NCBI GenBank assembly: GCA_900769445.1
Contig: CAAGGR010000077.1
Coordinates: forward strand, 1 to 38,580
Origin: an uncultured Alistipes sp.
GTDB lineage: Bacteria > Bacteroidota > Bacteroidia > Bacteroidales > Rikenellaceae
Reading direction: 5' to 3'
Length of the DNA stretch: 38,580 bases
Shown: piece after piece, positions 1-9,300 of the stretch
How the letters are laid out: each line of letters begins with the position of its first letter
How positions within the stretch are numbered: position 1 is the stretch's first letter
The notes under the pieces: model-generated
Databases searched by the model: none
Told to the model about the DNA's origin: nothing
The model's input: the letters and a program-made list of their open reading frames with translations, nothing else
Position numbers and translations under genes: made by a program

Positions 1-588
1 ATTGCAACATTGAAAGTTGAACAAAGACGCATCGAAAATATGTTGCGTGATGGTGCTACCACCGAGAAGCAGAAGGATGATGTTGATGCTCAGATTCGCA
101 TCTTGGAGAGCCAACTCTCTGCAACACTCTCAACGCTCAACACCAATACCTCAACCATAAATAGCAATGCAGAGGCTATTCGAGTTCAGATTTCAGCCCT
201 GGATGACCGCATCGCAAAGTGTCGTGCAACCTCGCCAATTAGCGGAACTGTGCTTGTGAAGTATGCACAGGAGGGCGAATTGGCAACAGTAGGCAAACCA
301 CTTGTGAAGATTGCAGACCTTGGCAACATCTATCTTCGTGCCTACTTCACATCCGACCAACTTGCAAACATTAAACTTGGCAATGAGGTAACTGTTACTG
401 CTGACTTCGGCGGTGAGGAGCGTTACGATTATGTAGGTCGTGTGGCGTGGATTTCAGCAGAGAGCGAGTTTACACCTAAGACAATTCAAACCAAAGACTC
501 TCGTGCTAACTTGGTCTATGCCGTGAAGATTGCCGTAGAGAACGATGGTCGCTTGAAGATAGGATTGGCGGGCGAAGTAAAGTTGTAG
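1..588 (+). CDS. HlyD-family membrane fusion protein (5' partial)
   Basis: Periplasmic adaptor of an ABC-type efflux system, linking inner-membrane permeases to an outer-membrane channel. The reading frame is open from base 1, so the true start lies upstream of the window. The visible 195 codons hold a helical coiled-coil segment (about the first 75 residues), then the second half of the lipoyl/barrel-sandwich domain (ATSPISGTV ... GKPLVKIADL) and a beta-barrel domain. The stop is followed after one base by the ATG of an ABC ATPase, so this is the first visible gene of a five-gene operon ordered like E. coli ybhG-ybhF-ybhS-ybhR. The substrate cannot be told from the sequence. Confidence 0.9.
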   Translation: MATLKVEQRRIENMLRDGATTEKQKDDVDAQIRILESQLSATLSTLNTNTSTINSNAEAIRVQISALDDRIAKCRATSPISGTVLVKYAQEGELATVGKPLVKIADLGNIYLRAYFTSDQLANIKLGNEVTVTADFGGEERYDYVGRVAWISAESEFTPKTIQTKDSRANLVYAVKIAVENDGRLKIGLAGEVKL

Positions 589-589
589 T

Positions 590-1489
590 ATGAGTGCCAT
601 TGAGATACATAACCTATCCAAGAGTTTCGGCAAGGTCAAGGCTCTCGACTCGGTATCTTTATCGGTCGAGCGTGGCGAGTTGTTTGGACTTATTGGTCCC
701 GATGGAGCAGGAAAGAGTACGCTTTTTCGTCTACTCACAACGCTGCTTAACCCCGATGATGGTAGTGCCTCGGTTGATGGCTATGACATAGTCAAGGATT
801 ACCTCTCTATTCGTTCACAAGTAGGTTATATGCCTGGGCGATTCTCTCTCTATCCCGATTTGTCGGTCGAGGAGAATCTAAACTTCTTTGCTGCGTTGTT
901 TGGTGTAACTGTCGAGGAGTCATACGACCTTATTGCACCTATCTACTCGCAGATTGAGCCATTCCGCACTCGACGAGCAGGTAAACTATCGGGAGGTATG
1001 AAGCAGAAATTGGCTCTCTCGTGTGCGCTGATTCATCGCCCAAGTGTGCTCTTTTTGGACGAGCCTACTACGGGCGTGGATGCTGTTTCTCGCAGCGAGT
1101 TTTGGGATATGCTCGCAGGGTTGAAGGAGCGAGGGATTACGATTTTGGTCTCGACGCCATATATGGACGAGGCTTCTCGCTGTGATAGAATAGCTCTTTG
1201 CAACGAGGGACACATTTTAGGTATTGACACGCCACAAAACATAGTCGAGAAATTCGACTCACCTCTGTACGCCGTGAGAGCCGATAATATGTTCACCCTG
1301 TTGGAGTCTTCTCGAAGGGTGCAGGGCGTTGTGGAGTGCTATCCCTTTGGTGAGGTGCACCACTTGGTAGCGAGCAACGATTTCGATGTTGAGCACTACA
1401 AAGAGGCATTGAGCCACATTGAAAATCTTGTCATCACACCCACACAACCAACCATTGAGGATATGTTTATTAAACTGATGAAACGATGA
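590..1489 (+). CDS. ABC transporter ATP-binding protein, first NBD
   Basis: Cytoplasmic ATPase subunit (299 aa) of a drug/lipid-type ABC-2 exporter. Walker A is GPDGAGKST (residues 36-44), the signature LSGGM (133-137) is canonical, and Walker B is VLFLDEP with Glu158. Two ATP-site residues are not standard: the Q-loop Gln position reads Gly (MPGRF, residue 83) and the H-loop His reads Pro (STPYMDEA, residue 190). This matches the N-terminal half of double-NBD YbhF-like proteins, here a separate gene. It overlaps the next gene by four bases (ATGA), implying translational coupling and a heterodimeric NBD pair. Confidence 0.93.
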   Translation: MSAIEIHNLSKSFGKVKALDSVSLSVERGELFGLIGPDGAGKSTLFRLLTTLLNPDDGSASVDGYDIVKDYLSIRSQVGYMPGRFSLYPDLSVEENLNFFAALFGVTVEESYDLIAPIYSQIEPFRTRRAGKLSGGMKQKLALSCALIHRPSVLFLDEPTTGVDAVSRSEFWDMLAGLKERGITILVSTPYMDEASRCDRIALCNEGHILGIDTPQNIVEKFDSPLYAVRADNMFTLLESSRRVQGVVECYPFGEVHHLVASNDFDVEHYKEALSHIENLVITPTQPTIEDMFIKLMKR

Positions 1490-2226
1490 GCGACATAGTT
1501 ATTTCGGTGCAAGAACTGACAAAGTGTTTTGGCGACTTTGCTGCCGTTGACCACATATCGTTTGATGTCCGCCGAGGCGAGATTTTCGGATTTCTCGGTG
1601 CCAATGGTGCGGGCAAGACTACCGCTATGCGTATGCTCTGCGGATTGAGTTATCCCACATCAGGTAGCGGCACGGTGGCGGGCTTCGACATCACCAAAGA
1701 GGGTGAGCAGATTAAACGCCACATAGGTTATATGAGCCAACGATTTTCGCTCTACAACGACCTTACGGTATGGGAGAATATCAATCTGTTTGCAGGTATA
1801 TACGGGTTGTCGAAAGCCGATACTGAGAGTCGTGCAACAGAGCTGCTCGAAAGGCTAAACTTCACTTCGGAGCGTAATACTTTGGTTGGTTCGCTGCCTC
1901 TTGGATGGAAGCAGAAGTTGTCGTTTGCCATAGCTACTATTCATCGCCCCGAGGTTGTATTCTTGGACGAGCCTACGGGAGGCGTAGACCCCGTAACACG
2001 CCGTCAGTTTTGGGAGATGATATACGAGGCTGCCGATGGAGGTACGACCATATTCGTAACGACCCACTATATGGACGAGGCGGAGTATTGTAGTCGAGTC
2101 TCGATAATGGTCGATGGCAAGGTGTGCGCCCTCGACACTCCTGCACGCCTAAAACAACAATTTGCCGCAGAGTCTATGGACGAGGTGTTCCGCACATTGG
2201 CTCGTGGCGCACAGAGAGGAGAGTAG
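1486..2226 (+). CDS. ABC transporter ATP-binding protein, second NBD
   Basis: Second ATPase subunit (246 aa) of the same exporter. Walker A is GANGAGKTT (38-46), Q-loop Gln85 (MSQRF) is present, Walker B is VVFLDEP with Glu162, and H-loop His194 (TTHYMDEA) is present. The signature is degenerate: LPLGW (137-141) replaces LSGGQ. It therefore supplies the catalytic Walker/H-loop half while the preceding gene supplies the intact signature. The start is the ATG overlapping the previous stop. It corresponds to the C-terminal half of YbhF-like proteins. Confidence 0.93.
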   Translation: MSDIVISVQELTKCFGDFAAVDHISFDVRRGEIFGFLGANGAGKTTAMRMLCGLSYPTSGSGTVAGFDITKEGEQIKRHIGYMSQRFSLYNDLTVWENINLFAGIYGLSKADTESRATELLERLNFTSERNTLVGSLPLGWKQKLSFAIATIHRPEVVFLDEPTGGVDPVTRRQFWEMIYEAADGGTTIFVTTHYMDEAEYCSRVSIMVDGKVCALDTPARLKQQFAAESMDEVFRTLARGAQRGE

Positions 2227-2232
2227 TTTGCT

Positions 2233-3327
2233 ATGAAGGGGAATTTTCTATCATTCGTAAAGAAGGAGTCGCTGCACATCCTGCGAGATAAGCGTACGAT
2301 GCTTGTCGTAATGCTTATCCCTGTTGTGTTGATGACACTCTTTGGCTTTGCCATATCTACGGAGGTTAACAATATCAATGTGGCTGTGGTCGCTCCTGGC
2401 CGCACCGATGGCGTTGAGGATGCTGTTAATCGTCTTGTAGCCAATGATTATTTCACTTTCAAAGGCTATATCTCGCAAGACCAAATAGATTCAAAATTAC
2501 GCTCAGGCGAGGTTGGTGCTGTAGTCTGCTTTGCCTCGGACTACGACCGCCGTGTGGCACAGGTTGAGGCGGGGATTCAATCTACTCCCGTGATTCAAGT
2601 TGTGGTCGATGCTGCAAATGTTAATACGGCAGGTGCAGCAACAGCCTACTTGCAGGGAGTTCTGCTTGGCTCGGCTTCACAACAGGCTATGTTTGAGAGT
2701 CGTATGCTCTTCAATCCGCAGATGAAGAGTGCCTACAACTTTGTGCCTGGCATTATGGGCTTGATATTTATCCTCGTATGTGCGATGATGACATCGGTGT
2801 CTATTGTGCGTGAGCGTGAGGTGGGTACAATGGAGGTATTGCTCGTTTCGCCTGTGCGCCCCGTGAAGATTATCTTTGCGAAGATGATTCCCTACTTTGT
2901 CATCTCGTGCATAGTCCTAACATCTACACTTCTGCTTGCCCGCTTTCTGCTCGGTGTGCCTATGTCAGGTGGCGTGAGTGGCATTGTTGCCATCTCGTTG
3001 CTCTACCTTGTATTGGCTCTGTCGTTAGGATTATTGGTGTCGACTATTGCCAAAACGCAAGTGGCTGCACTGCTTGTCTCGGCTGTGGTGATGATGATGC
3101 CTATCCTTATGCTCTCGGGAATGCTCTTCCCGATTGAAAACCTACCAAAGTTCTTTCAGGTGGTGTCAAACATTGTCCCTGCACGATGGTATATAGACGC
3201 TACTCGCAAGATGATGATTCAAGGTGTACCACTTGTTGCTGTATGGACGGATTTTGTGATACTACTCGGTATGACGGTAATATTGATTATCGTGTCGCTC
3301 AAAAAGTTTAACGATAAATTGGAATAA
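2233..3327 (+). CDS. ABC-2 type permease (YbhS-like)
   Basis: Inner-membrane permease (364 aa). One transmembrane helix lies near residues 22-42 (MLVVMLIPVVLMTLFGFAIS), followed by an extracytoplasmic domain to about residue 170 and a cluster of hydrophobic helices to the C-terminus. The segment VSIVREREVGTMEVLLVSPV is the typical coupling region of the ABC2_membrane_3 family. It starts six bases after the second ATPase gene and is followed four bases later by a paralogous permease; the two would form the heterodimeric membrane channel of the exporter. Confidence 0.9.
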   Translation: MKGNFLSFVKKESLHILRDKRTMLVVMLIPVVLMTLFGFAISTEVNNINVAVVAPGRTDGVEDAVNRLVANDYFTFKGYISQDQIDSKLRSGEVGAVVCFASDYDRRVAQVEAGIQSTPVIQVVVDAANVNTAGAATAYLQGVLLGSASQQAMFESRMLFNPQMKSAYNFVPGIMGLIFILVCAMMTSVSIVREREVGTMEVLLVSPVRPVKIIFAKMIPYFVISCIVLTSTLLLARFLLGVPMSGGVSGIVAISLLYLVLALSLGLLVSTIAKTQVAALLVSAVVMMMPILMLSGMLFPIENLPKFFQVVSNIVPARWYIDATRKMMIQGVPLVAVWTDFVILLGMTVILIIVSLKKFNDKLE

Positions 3328-3331
3328 GCGT

Positions 3332-4435
3332 ATGAGAGGATTTATCGTATTGTTACAAAAGGAGTTTTTACAGATTCGCCGCAACCCGTTTCTGCCAAAA
3401 CTGATTATCGCCTTCCCCATAATGATTATGCTCATTATGCCACTCATTATGACTATGGATGTGCGTAATGTCAATGTGGCCGTTGTCGACCTCGACCGCT
3501 CAACAACATCTCGCCGTATTGTGTCGCATATCGAAGCATCGGAATACCTATCATTAGTCGGCACAACATCCGAATATAGCGTTGCTATGGAGGGCTTGGA
3601 ACAGGGCGATATAGATGTTATCGTGCAGATTCCCGACGATTTCGAGCGTGATATGGCGGTATCTTCGCCTCAAAAGATTAGCATTATAGCCAATGCTGTA
3701 AACGCCACCAAAGGCTCTATGGGTACGCAATATATCGTTCAGACCATTGCTCGCTCATTGATGGAGATTCGTGGTGAGCGTAGCCCTAATGAACAATCGG
3801 AGTTGATAACGGTGCAGAATCGCTTTAACCCAACACTCAACTATCGTCACTATATGATTCCAGCACTAATGATTATCCTCTTCATCCTTATTTGTGGTTT
3901 TCTTCCTGCGCTGAGCATCGTGGGCGAAAAGGAGAGTGGAACAATTGAGCAGATAAATGTAACTCCTGTCAGTCGCCTAACATTCACCTTGGCAAAGCTG
4001 ATACCCTATTGGATTATAGGAATGTTTGTGCTTACAGTTGCAATGATTGTTGCTCGATTGGTATATGGTCTTACACCAGTTGGCTCAATCGGTGTTATAT
4101 ATTTTGGTGCGATGCTATTCATTCTCACCATCTCGGGATTAAGCCTGACGATAGCCAATTTCTCGGAGACAATGCAGCAGACGATGTTTGTGATGTTCTT
4201 CTTCGTGATGATTTTTATGCTTATGAGCGGACTACTCACCCCAATTGACTCTATGCCCGATTGGGCGCAGAAGTTTACCGTCATTCTGCCACCACGCTAC
4301 TTTATTGAGATTTTACGCTCGGTCTATTTGAAGGGCACAACCCTCGCCGAGTTATGGTCGAATTTCGCAGCGTTGGGAGTGTTTGCTCTCATCTTCAACA
4401 TCCTCGCTGCAATAACCTACAAGAAGCAGGCATAA
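3332..4435 (+). CDS. ABC-2 type permease (YbhR-like)
   Basis: Second inner-membrane permease (367 aa) of the exporter, paralogous to the upstream gene. It has an N-terminal transmembrane helix (about residues 22-40), a periplasmic domain, a coupling motif (VGEKESGTIEQINVTPV) and five or so C-terminal hydrophobic segments. It starts four bases after the previous stop and is the last gene of the operon: a Rho-independent terminator (4461-4498) lies 26 bases after its stop. Confidence 0.9.
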   Translation: MRGFIVLLQKEFLQIRRNPFLPKLIIAFPIMIMLIMPLIMTMDVRNVNVAVVDLDRSTTSRRIVSHIEASEYLSLVGTTSEYSVAMEGLEQGDIDVIVQIPDDFERDMAVSSPQKISIIANAVNATKGSMGTQYIVQTIARSLMEIRGERSPNEQSELITVQNRFNPTLNYRHYMIPALMIILFILICGFLPALSIVGEKESGTIEQINVTPVSRLTFTLAKLIPYWIIGMFVLTVAMIVARLVYGLTPVGSIGVIYFGAMLFILTISGLSLTIANFSETMQQTMFVMFFFVMIFMLMSGLLTPIDSMPDWAQKFTVILPPRYFIEILRSVYLKGTTLAELWSNFAALGVFALIFNILAAITYKKQA

Positions 4436-4460
4436 TAAGCAACAACACCAGCTGGGCAAT

Positions 4461-4498
4461 ACCAAACCGTGACAATCTGTCACAACTTGGTTTTATTT
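4461..4498 (+). terminator. Terminator of the ABC exporter operon
   Basis: A GTGACA/TGTCAC stem (4469-4474 with 4478-4483) is extended by an outer CCAA/TTGG stem (4462-4465 with 4487-4490) across a 3x3 internal loop. The run TTTTATTT follows directly. Confidence 0.75.
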
Positions 4499-4536
4499 CC
4501 GAGGTGCAGCATTACTACTGCATTTTGGAAATAAAA
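4491..4536. repeat. Long inverted repeat upstream of fic
   Basis: Perfect 10-bp outer arms TTTTATTTCC (4491-4500) and GGAAATAAAA (4527-4536) enclose a second 5-bp stem TGCAG/CTGCA (4505-4509 with 4518-4522). It begins in the T-tract of the exporter terminator. It may be a back-up terminator for both directions or an RNA/DNA structure in the fic upstream region. Confidence 0.6.
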
Positions 4537-4549
4537 TTGTCAGACCGCT

Positions 4550-4634
4550 TACGGGACAAAAGTGTGAAATTATCGAGACATTTTGCACGCTATTTGTCCC
4601 GTATTTTCAAATAAAATTACTATATTTGTCCCGA
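4550..4634 (+). promoter_or_regulatory. Candidate fic operator and promoter with three TTTGTCCCG sites
   Basis: TACGGGACAAA (4550-4560) is perfectly inverted as TTTGTCCCGTA (4593-4603). A third copy, TTTGTCCCG, lies at 4625-4633. The third copy overlaps a Bacteroidota -7 element TATATTTG (4621-4628) about 22 bases before the fic ATG, so a protein bound to the repeat would cover the promoter. No well-spaced -33 TTTG is visible. Autoregulation by the winged-helix end of the Fic protein is an inference. Confidence 0.6.
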
Positions 4635-4650
4635 ATAAAGAAATAAGCGT

Positions 4651-5685
4651 ATGACAATACAGGTTGAAATACTCCAATTTTTACATTACAACTCCTCTTC
4701 AAGCAGGGTTGAGATTGCTGCTGGACTAACCGAAGCTCCCAATGAGCGAACTCTCAAAAGGTTGATTGCCGATGGCGTTCAGCGTGGCGATATTGTTGTA
4801 GAAGGCAGAGGCAAGGCAACACGCTACTCGCTCTCTGCACAAGCACAACTTATGATGCCCCTTGACATCGACACCTACTTCCTCAAAGATATTGACGAGC
4901 GTAAGGTGCAGGAGTCGTTCAATTTCGACCTTATTCGCACTACACTTCCGCAGGTTGCTATTTTTACCGAGGAGGAGTTGCAACGCTTGAATGCCTCCCA
5001 TCAGCAGTTCTTGGCAAATATGCAGACTCTCTCCGAAGTGGAATACCGTAAAGAGATGGAGCGTTTGGGTGTGGATTTATCGTGGAAGTCATCGCAGATT
5101 GAGGGTAACACCTATTCATTGCTCGAAACCGAGCGACTTCTGAAAGAGAAGCAGACCGCCCAAGGCAAGACAAAAGATGAGGCGGTGATGCTGCTCAACC
5201 ATAAGGATGCGCTCGATTTTATTCTCGACAATCCCGACTATTTGAAGGAGTTGTCCACGAGGCGAATTGAGGATATTCACGCTATCCTAACAAAAGAGCT
5301 GGGTGTTGGCGGAGGTATTCGTACCAGAAGAGTAGGTATTACGGGTACGAACTATCGCCCTCTGGATAACGAGTTCCAGATTCGCGAAGCTTTGGAGGAT
5401 AGTTGCGCACTAATAAATAGCAAGGAGAATATCTTTGAGAAAGCTCTTCTTGCGTTAGTGCTGTTGTCGTATATACAGGCGTTCTCTGACGGCAATAAGC
5501 GCACCGCCAGAATCACAAGCAACGCAATACTTATGGCGTGGGGATACTGTCCGCTCTCATTCCGTACGGTAGATTCAGTAGATTACAAAAAGGCGATGCT
5601 GATGTTCTACGAGCAGAATAATATCGCGGCATTCAAGCAGATATTTATCGAGCAGTATGAGTTCGCAACGAAGAATTATTTTTAG
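4651..5685 (+). CDS. Fic family protein with substituted catalytic His
   Basis: Fic-fold protein, 344 aa. Residues 1-65 look like a winged helix-turn-helix domain. An inhibitory-helix motif of the S/T-xxx-E-G/N type is present at Ser147-Glu151-Gly152, N-terminal to the Fic core as in class II Fic proteins. The active-site loop reads QAFSDGNKRTAR (276-287): the family consensus has His where this protein has Gln276 (codon CAG, 5476-5478). Active family members transfer AMP from ATP to target hydroxyls using that His, so this copy may be inactive or altered. Start: the ATG after a TATATTTG promoter. It stands alone between the exporter operon and a structured non-coding stretch. Confidence 0.88.
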   Translation: MTIQVEILQFLHYNSSSSRVEIAAGLTEAPNERTLKRLIADGVQRGDIVVEGRGKATRYSLSAQAQLMMPLDIDTYFLKDIDERKVQESFNFDLIRTTLPQVAIFTEEELQRLNASHQQFLANMQTLSEVEYRKEMERLGVDLSWKSSQIEGNTYSLLETERLLKEKQTAQGKTKDEAVMLLNHKDALDFILDNPDYLKELSTRRIEDIHAILTKELGVGGGIRTRRVGITGTNYRPLDNEFQIREALEDSCALINSKENIFEKALLALVLLSYIQAFSDGNKRTARITSNAILMAWGYCPLSFRTVDSVDYKKAMLMFYEQNNIAAFKQIFIEQYEFATKNYF

Positions 5686-5689
5686 GTTG

Positions 5690-5840
5690 CATCGTAAAAA
5701 TAGCTGCAATATCGTGCATGTTTGAGCCTTGAAATTTTAGTGTAGAAAACCGCATCAGTGAGTGCAGAGTGAGTCTGAAAAAGTGCCCTCTGTGCGCGTC
5801 TGGCGCAGAAACCGACCATCCCGCCGGAATCACTTTTAGA
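5690..5840 (+). ncRNA. Structured stretch ending in a terminator; possible small RNA or long 3' UTR
   Basis: No convincing protein is encoded here. Nested inverted repeats are visible: GTCT...AAAGTG at 5773-5785 pairs imperfectly with CACTTTTAGAC at 5831-5841, and inside it TCTGTGCGC (5789-5797) pairs with GCGCAGA (5803-5809) with one bulge. A strong terminator follows at 5841-5872. This could be the fic 3' UTR, a small RNA, or a copy of a dispersed intergenic repeat. I recognise no known RNA family. Confidence 0.3.
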
Positions 5841-5872
5841 CCTTATAACACACCCTGTTGTAAGGTTTTTTT
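5841..5872 (+). terminator. Rho-independent terminator
   Basis: CCTTATAACA (5841-5850) pairs with TGTTGTAAGG (5856-5865), with one T-G wobble and a five-base loop, followed by seven T residues. Confidence 0.85.
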
Positions 5873-6023
5873 GTATCTATACCTCCCATATCTCCACAAA
5901 AAGTTATTGGCGCACAAACAACAAATCGTCTAATAATTGATTACCAACTATTTAGATATACACCTAAAACATAAAGTTGCTGATTTTATTGAAAGTTTTC
6001 TATTTTATATAAAAAACAGAGAT

Positions 6024-6298
6024 ATGAAACAGAATCTAACTTTTGAAGATTTGGAGGGTGCTTATACCAATGAAAGAGCTGCTGCCTACAACAGGCTATA
6101 TCCGTAGCGGCTGCACACCTATTGGCATGAAGAGGCCATTCCCAACATTTATACATTCGACCAGCCTTCTTTAGATACGATATATATAAGTGCTGGCGTC
6201 AGGGGTTACAAATAGCCATCAATCCTAATGCTCTTATAGAGTTTATCGGAGCCTCTGTCCAGGATATAATTGTGCAAAATGTTGTCCAAGACGAGTAA
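6024..6298 (+). pseudogene. Broken gene remnant (possibly YbaK/EbsC-like aminoacyl-tRNA deacylase)
   Basis: From ATG 6024 the frame encodes about 27 residues, hits an in-frame TAG (6105-6107), continues sensibly for 35 codons and stops at TAG 6213-6215. Restoring one A in the AAA run near 6210-6212 gives a continuous reading (GYK-IAINPNALIEFIGA) to TAA 6296-6298. The restored C-terminus, SAGVRGYK then NPNALIEFIGASVQDI, resembles the end of YbaK/EbsC-type deacylases as I remember them, but the remnant (about 91 codons) is much shorter than that family (about 150-180 aa). The assignment is weak; that the gene is broken is well supported. The rest of the long gap 5873-6382 shows no other gene. 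Confidence 0.45.
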
Positions 6299-6382
6299 TG
6301 GAGTCTTTGCTGAAGTAAACAGTCGTTGTAAAATATCTCGTCTGCTTAGTCGCAAATAATAAGCATACTATCTCCACCTTAC

Positions 6383-9300
6383 CTACATTTGGCGTGTAAG
6401 GATGATTGGTGTGCCATCATTCGCCCACTTGTTTAGCAACTCCAGATCAACGCTCTTAGCCTCGTCATCCACTTCATAGTTGAGATTGTATGTAATCTTA
6501 TTTCCACCATTGTCCTCTATAGTGTAGTAGAAGTCGATAGGGTCATCTGTCCATGTATATTTATACTCTTCGCGAAGGTTAAGTTCAAACTTGCCATCCT
6601 CATATATGGTTGCTACGCCAATACGCGCACCTGTGCTAAGACGAACAAAGGCCACAAACGCATTGTGGGGCACGGGATGCTCGCCTTGCTCATCCCTATA
6701 GTATATTTCTCCCATGATATGCGATGTCTCAACATTGAATGTCTTATCCCAGAATATCACCTTATCCTTATCGGTAGAGATATGTATATTACCACCTGCC
6801 GTAATTGAGCTCTTCTTAAATGGCAAACTCTTACGCTCACCCGTCTGGTCGATACTACCCACTACAGGCACCTTCGAACCAAACTCATTAAATTGGGTTG
6901 TCGAACGATCTACATTAACGACAGAGAGTCCCTCAGCACCAAACTCACGCTCGTGGTTACGGTGACGGTCTACTGTGTATATAAATCGACCAGGGATTGT
7001 AGGGTCACGGCGTAGCTTGTCTACATTTAGTCCCGAACCATTATTCTCCTTATACCAACTCTCAGGATAGCGCTCATAGTCTATCTCAAGCATTGGAGCG
7101 TCGATATATACCTCGAAGTGGTCACCAAAGTGCTCTCCAAAGGGGTGTACCGAGCAGCCATCCGAGCCTTTGAAACTTGTAATATCGAAGAGAATATCTA
7201 CCTTCTGACCAGGCTTATAACTTAACTTTACATCATCTACAGCCTCATCCTGCGAACCGTGCACCTCGTTACTCAACAACTCACTATTTGAAGGTATCAC
7301 CACCGTATTTTGGCCATCTGACACTTTCACCTGTGCAGCAAAGCGATATGGACGATAGTGCGCTACATCGAAAATTACCGAGCGATACTCGTTGCCATCG
7401 TAGTTGTGGTCTGTAATAGGTGTTATACCATCGCGTTTATATTTATAGGCGTGAGGACTCATATGGTTGTTTGATGCCACACGCACAACATCCTTATTAT
7501 AAGTGCTGTTAGTAAGGAAGAAGATATTATATGTTCCATCATCCTGCAGACCATACATATCTGGTGTTGACGGAGACGTTTTGTAGTCCTGCGTTCGGAA
7601 AGCCATAACACGGCCATTGGTACTCCAAGTATCCTCGCTAAAGAGTATCACATCGCCCTCCCATGCCAAGCCTTGAATCTCCTCGTAAACATCTTCGTTA
7701 TGGTCATAATATGTTCGATAGTCGCTAAAAGTCTTTGAGTATATCAAGAACTCATCACAACCATTCTTATGCCACTCTGCACTACCTTCTTCAGGTGCGT
7801 GGTCATAAGGTTCATAAGTACCATTAGCCTGTCGCTCCTGCAACATAATGGTAAATACAAGTGGATGCGCACGCTTCTGAGGCACAAGCATATAGTATAG
7901 CACCTCATCATCGGCATATATATTACCATAAGAGTGAAGATTATCGATAAATATTCTACGGTGCACATGATCGTATCCACTGAATATAGCATTCTTGGTG
8001 ATGGTCTCAAAGAAGTTCGCCTCAAGATGCACACTCTCCGTATCGCCATCCTGATGTTTGAGGATAGAACGCATATGAAGACGGTGCTTACCAGGCTCTG
8101 TTACGGTATAGGCATACTTATAGTTGATACCCTCCCAGTCTGCACCAAAGTAACCCTCCTCGCCCTTAATATAGACTGGAAGCTGCTCACCAGAGTCGGA
8201 ACGCACATCAAGATGGTTAACTGATACCAACACCGTAAAGGGGAATAGTGCATCGGGACAGGTATCTGGGACTGTGAACATAAGCGTAACATGCTCGTCA
8301 GCCACACCATACACCTGCGATGATATCCACGCGGGCGTAAACACCTGTGTACGAATGATATATATGGTAATCTTGCGCTGTAGTTTTCCTTTCTTAATTA
8401 GTAATGAGCCAACCTGCTGCTCATTACCCTCATACATTGGGTATAGGCGCAAGGTTATCTCGCCCTCGCCGGTTGCGGAGTTGTAGGTATTGGTAATGTT
8501 GTCGTAAGCGACATTATTGTCAAGCCAAGTAACTGTTGGTGCTTCTGCGCTGCCATGATTGTCGATGGTGTACTTATAAGGTAGAGTCCAGTTGGTACCT
8601 GCATACTGGTCACTACTGAGTACATAGGCGGTCTGCTCAACCCATAGCGTCTCCGTGCCATCCGATATCTCATTTACCCACTCGTCAATCGAAATCCAGG
8701 CATTGTTTGATGCTGCTCCATTAAGAGCCTCTTCAAAGCTATTCTGTCCGAATGAGAGCATACCAACAATATGTATGTTGTAGTGATGGTTGCGTCGTAT
8801 CATAAAGTTACTGCCATCTATATTCTGCAGCACCACTCGGTAATATTTATCGTCTGCCTCTGTCTCACCTGGTCTATGTCCACGGATAATAACACTTACG
8901 AGTCTATCGCCAGAGTTTATCGTTTCAAAGATATAATCTTCGGGCTTAGTGTTAATATCTGTGATGTCGGTCATTAGTGATTGATTGTTGGGAAGTGTAA
9001 CAAACTCATCGGTGGTCTCCCAATCGTTAACAATGTCGAAATGACGCTCTGGATGGTGTGGCGCGACCGTGCCAAAGGCTGGGATATTAACGGTACGATA
9101 GCCCGTAACAACAAATTCTGTGGTCTCCCATTGGTCGATAGTAATCTTAGCCTGGTTACGAATTAGCTTTACGCCATTTACCGTCGTGCCATTAATCTGA
9201 TAGCTAAGATCGGCGATTTGCTTACTGATACTCTTTTCACTCGTAGCATCCTTCTCGAAACGCGACCAGTAGACCAGCATTCCCGAGCCGCCCTCCATAT

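Noticed and set aside
2067..2444. 125-codon minus-strand frame opposite the exporter genes
   Set aside because: It lies fully antisense to two well-supported genes and spans their junction; it is a shadow frame.
4550..4603. Inverted repeat as borders of an invertible promoter
   Set aside because: Arms are only 11 bp with a 32-bp spacer, there is no recombinase nearby, and a third copy of the motif fits an operator better.
4354..4614. Plus-strand 86-codon frame across the exporter end
   Set aside because: It overlaps the permease in another frame and reads through a terminator and two inverted repeats; composition is not coding-like.
5645..5833. Minus-strand 62-codon frame after fic
   Set aside because: It overlaps the fic end and the inverted repeats, has no promoter or recognised domain, and is better explained by the structured non-coding stretch.
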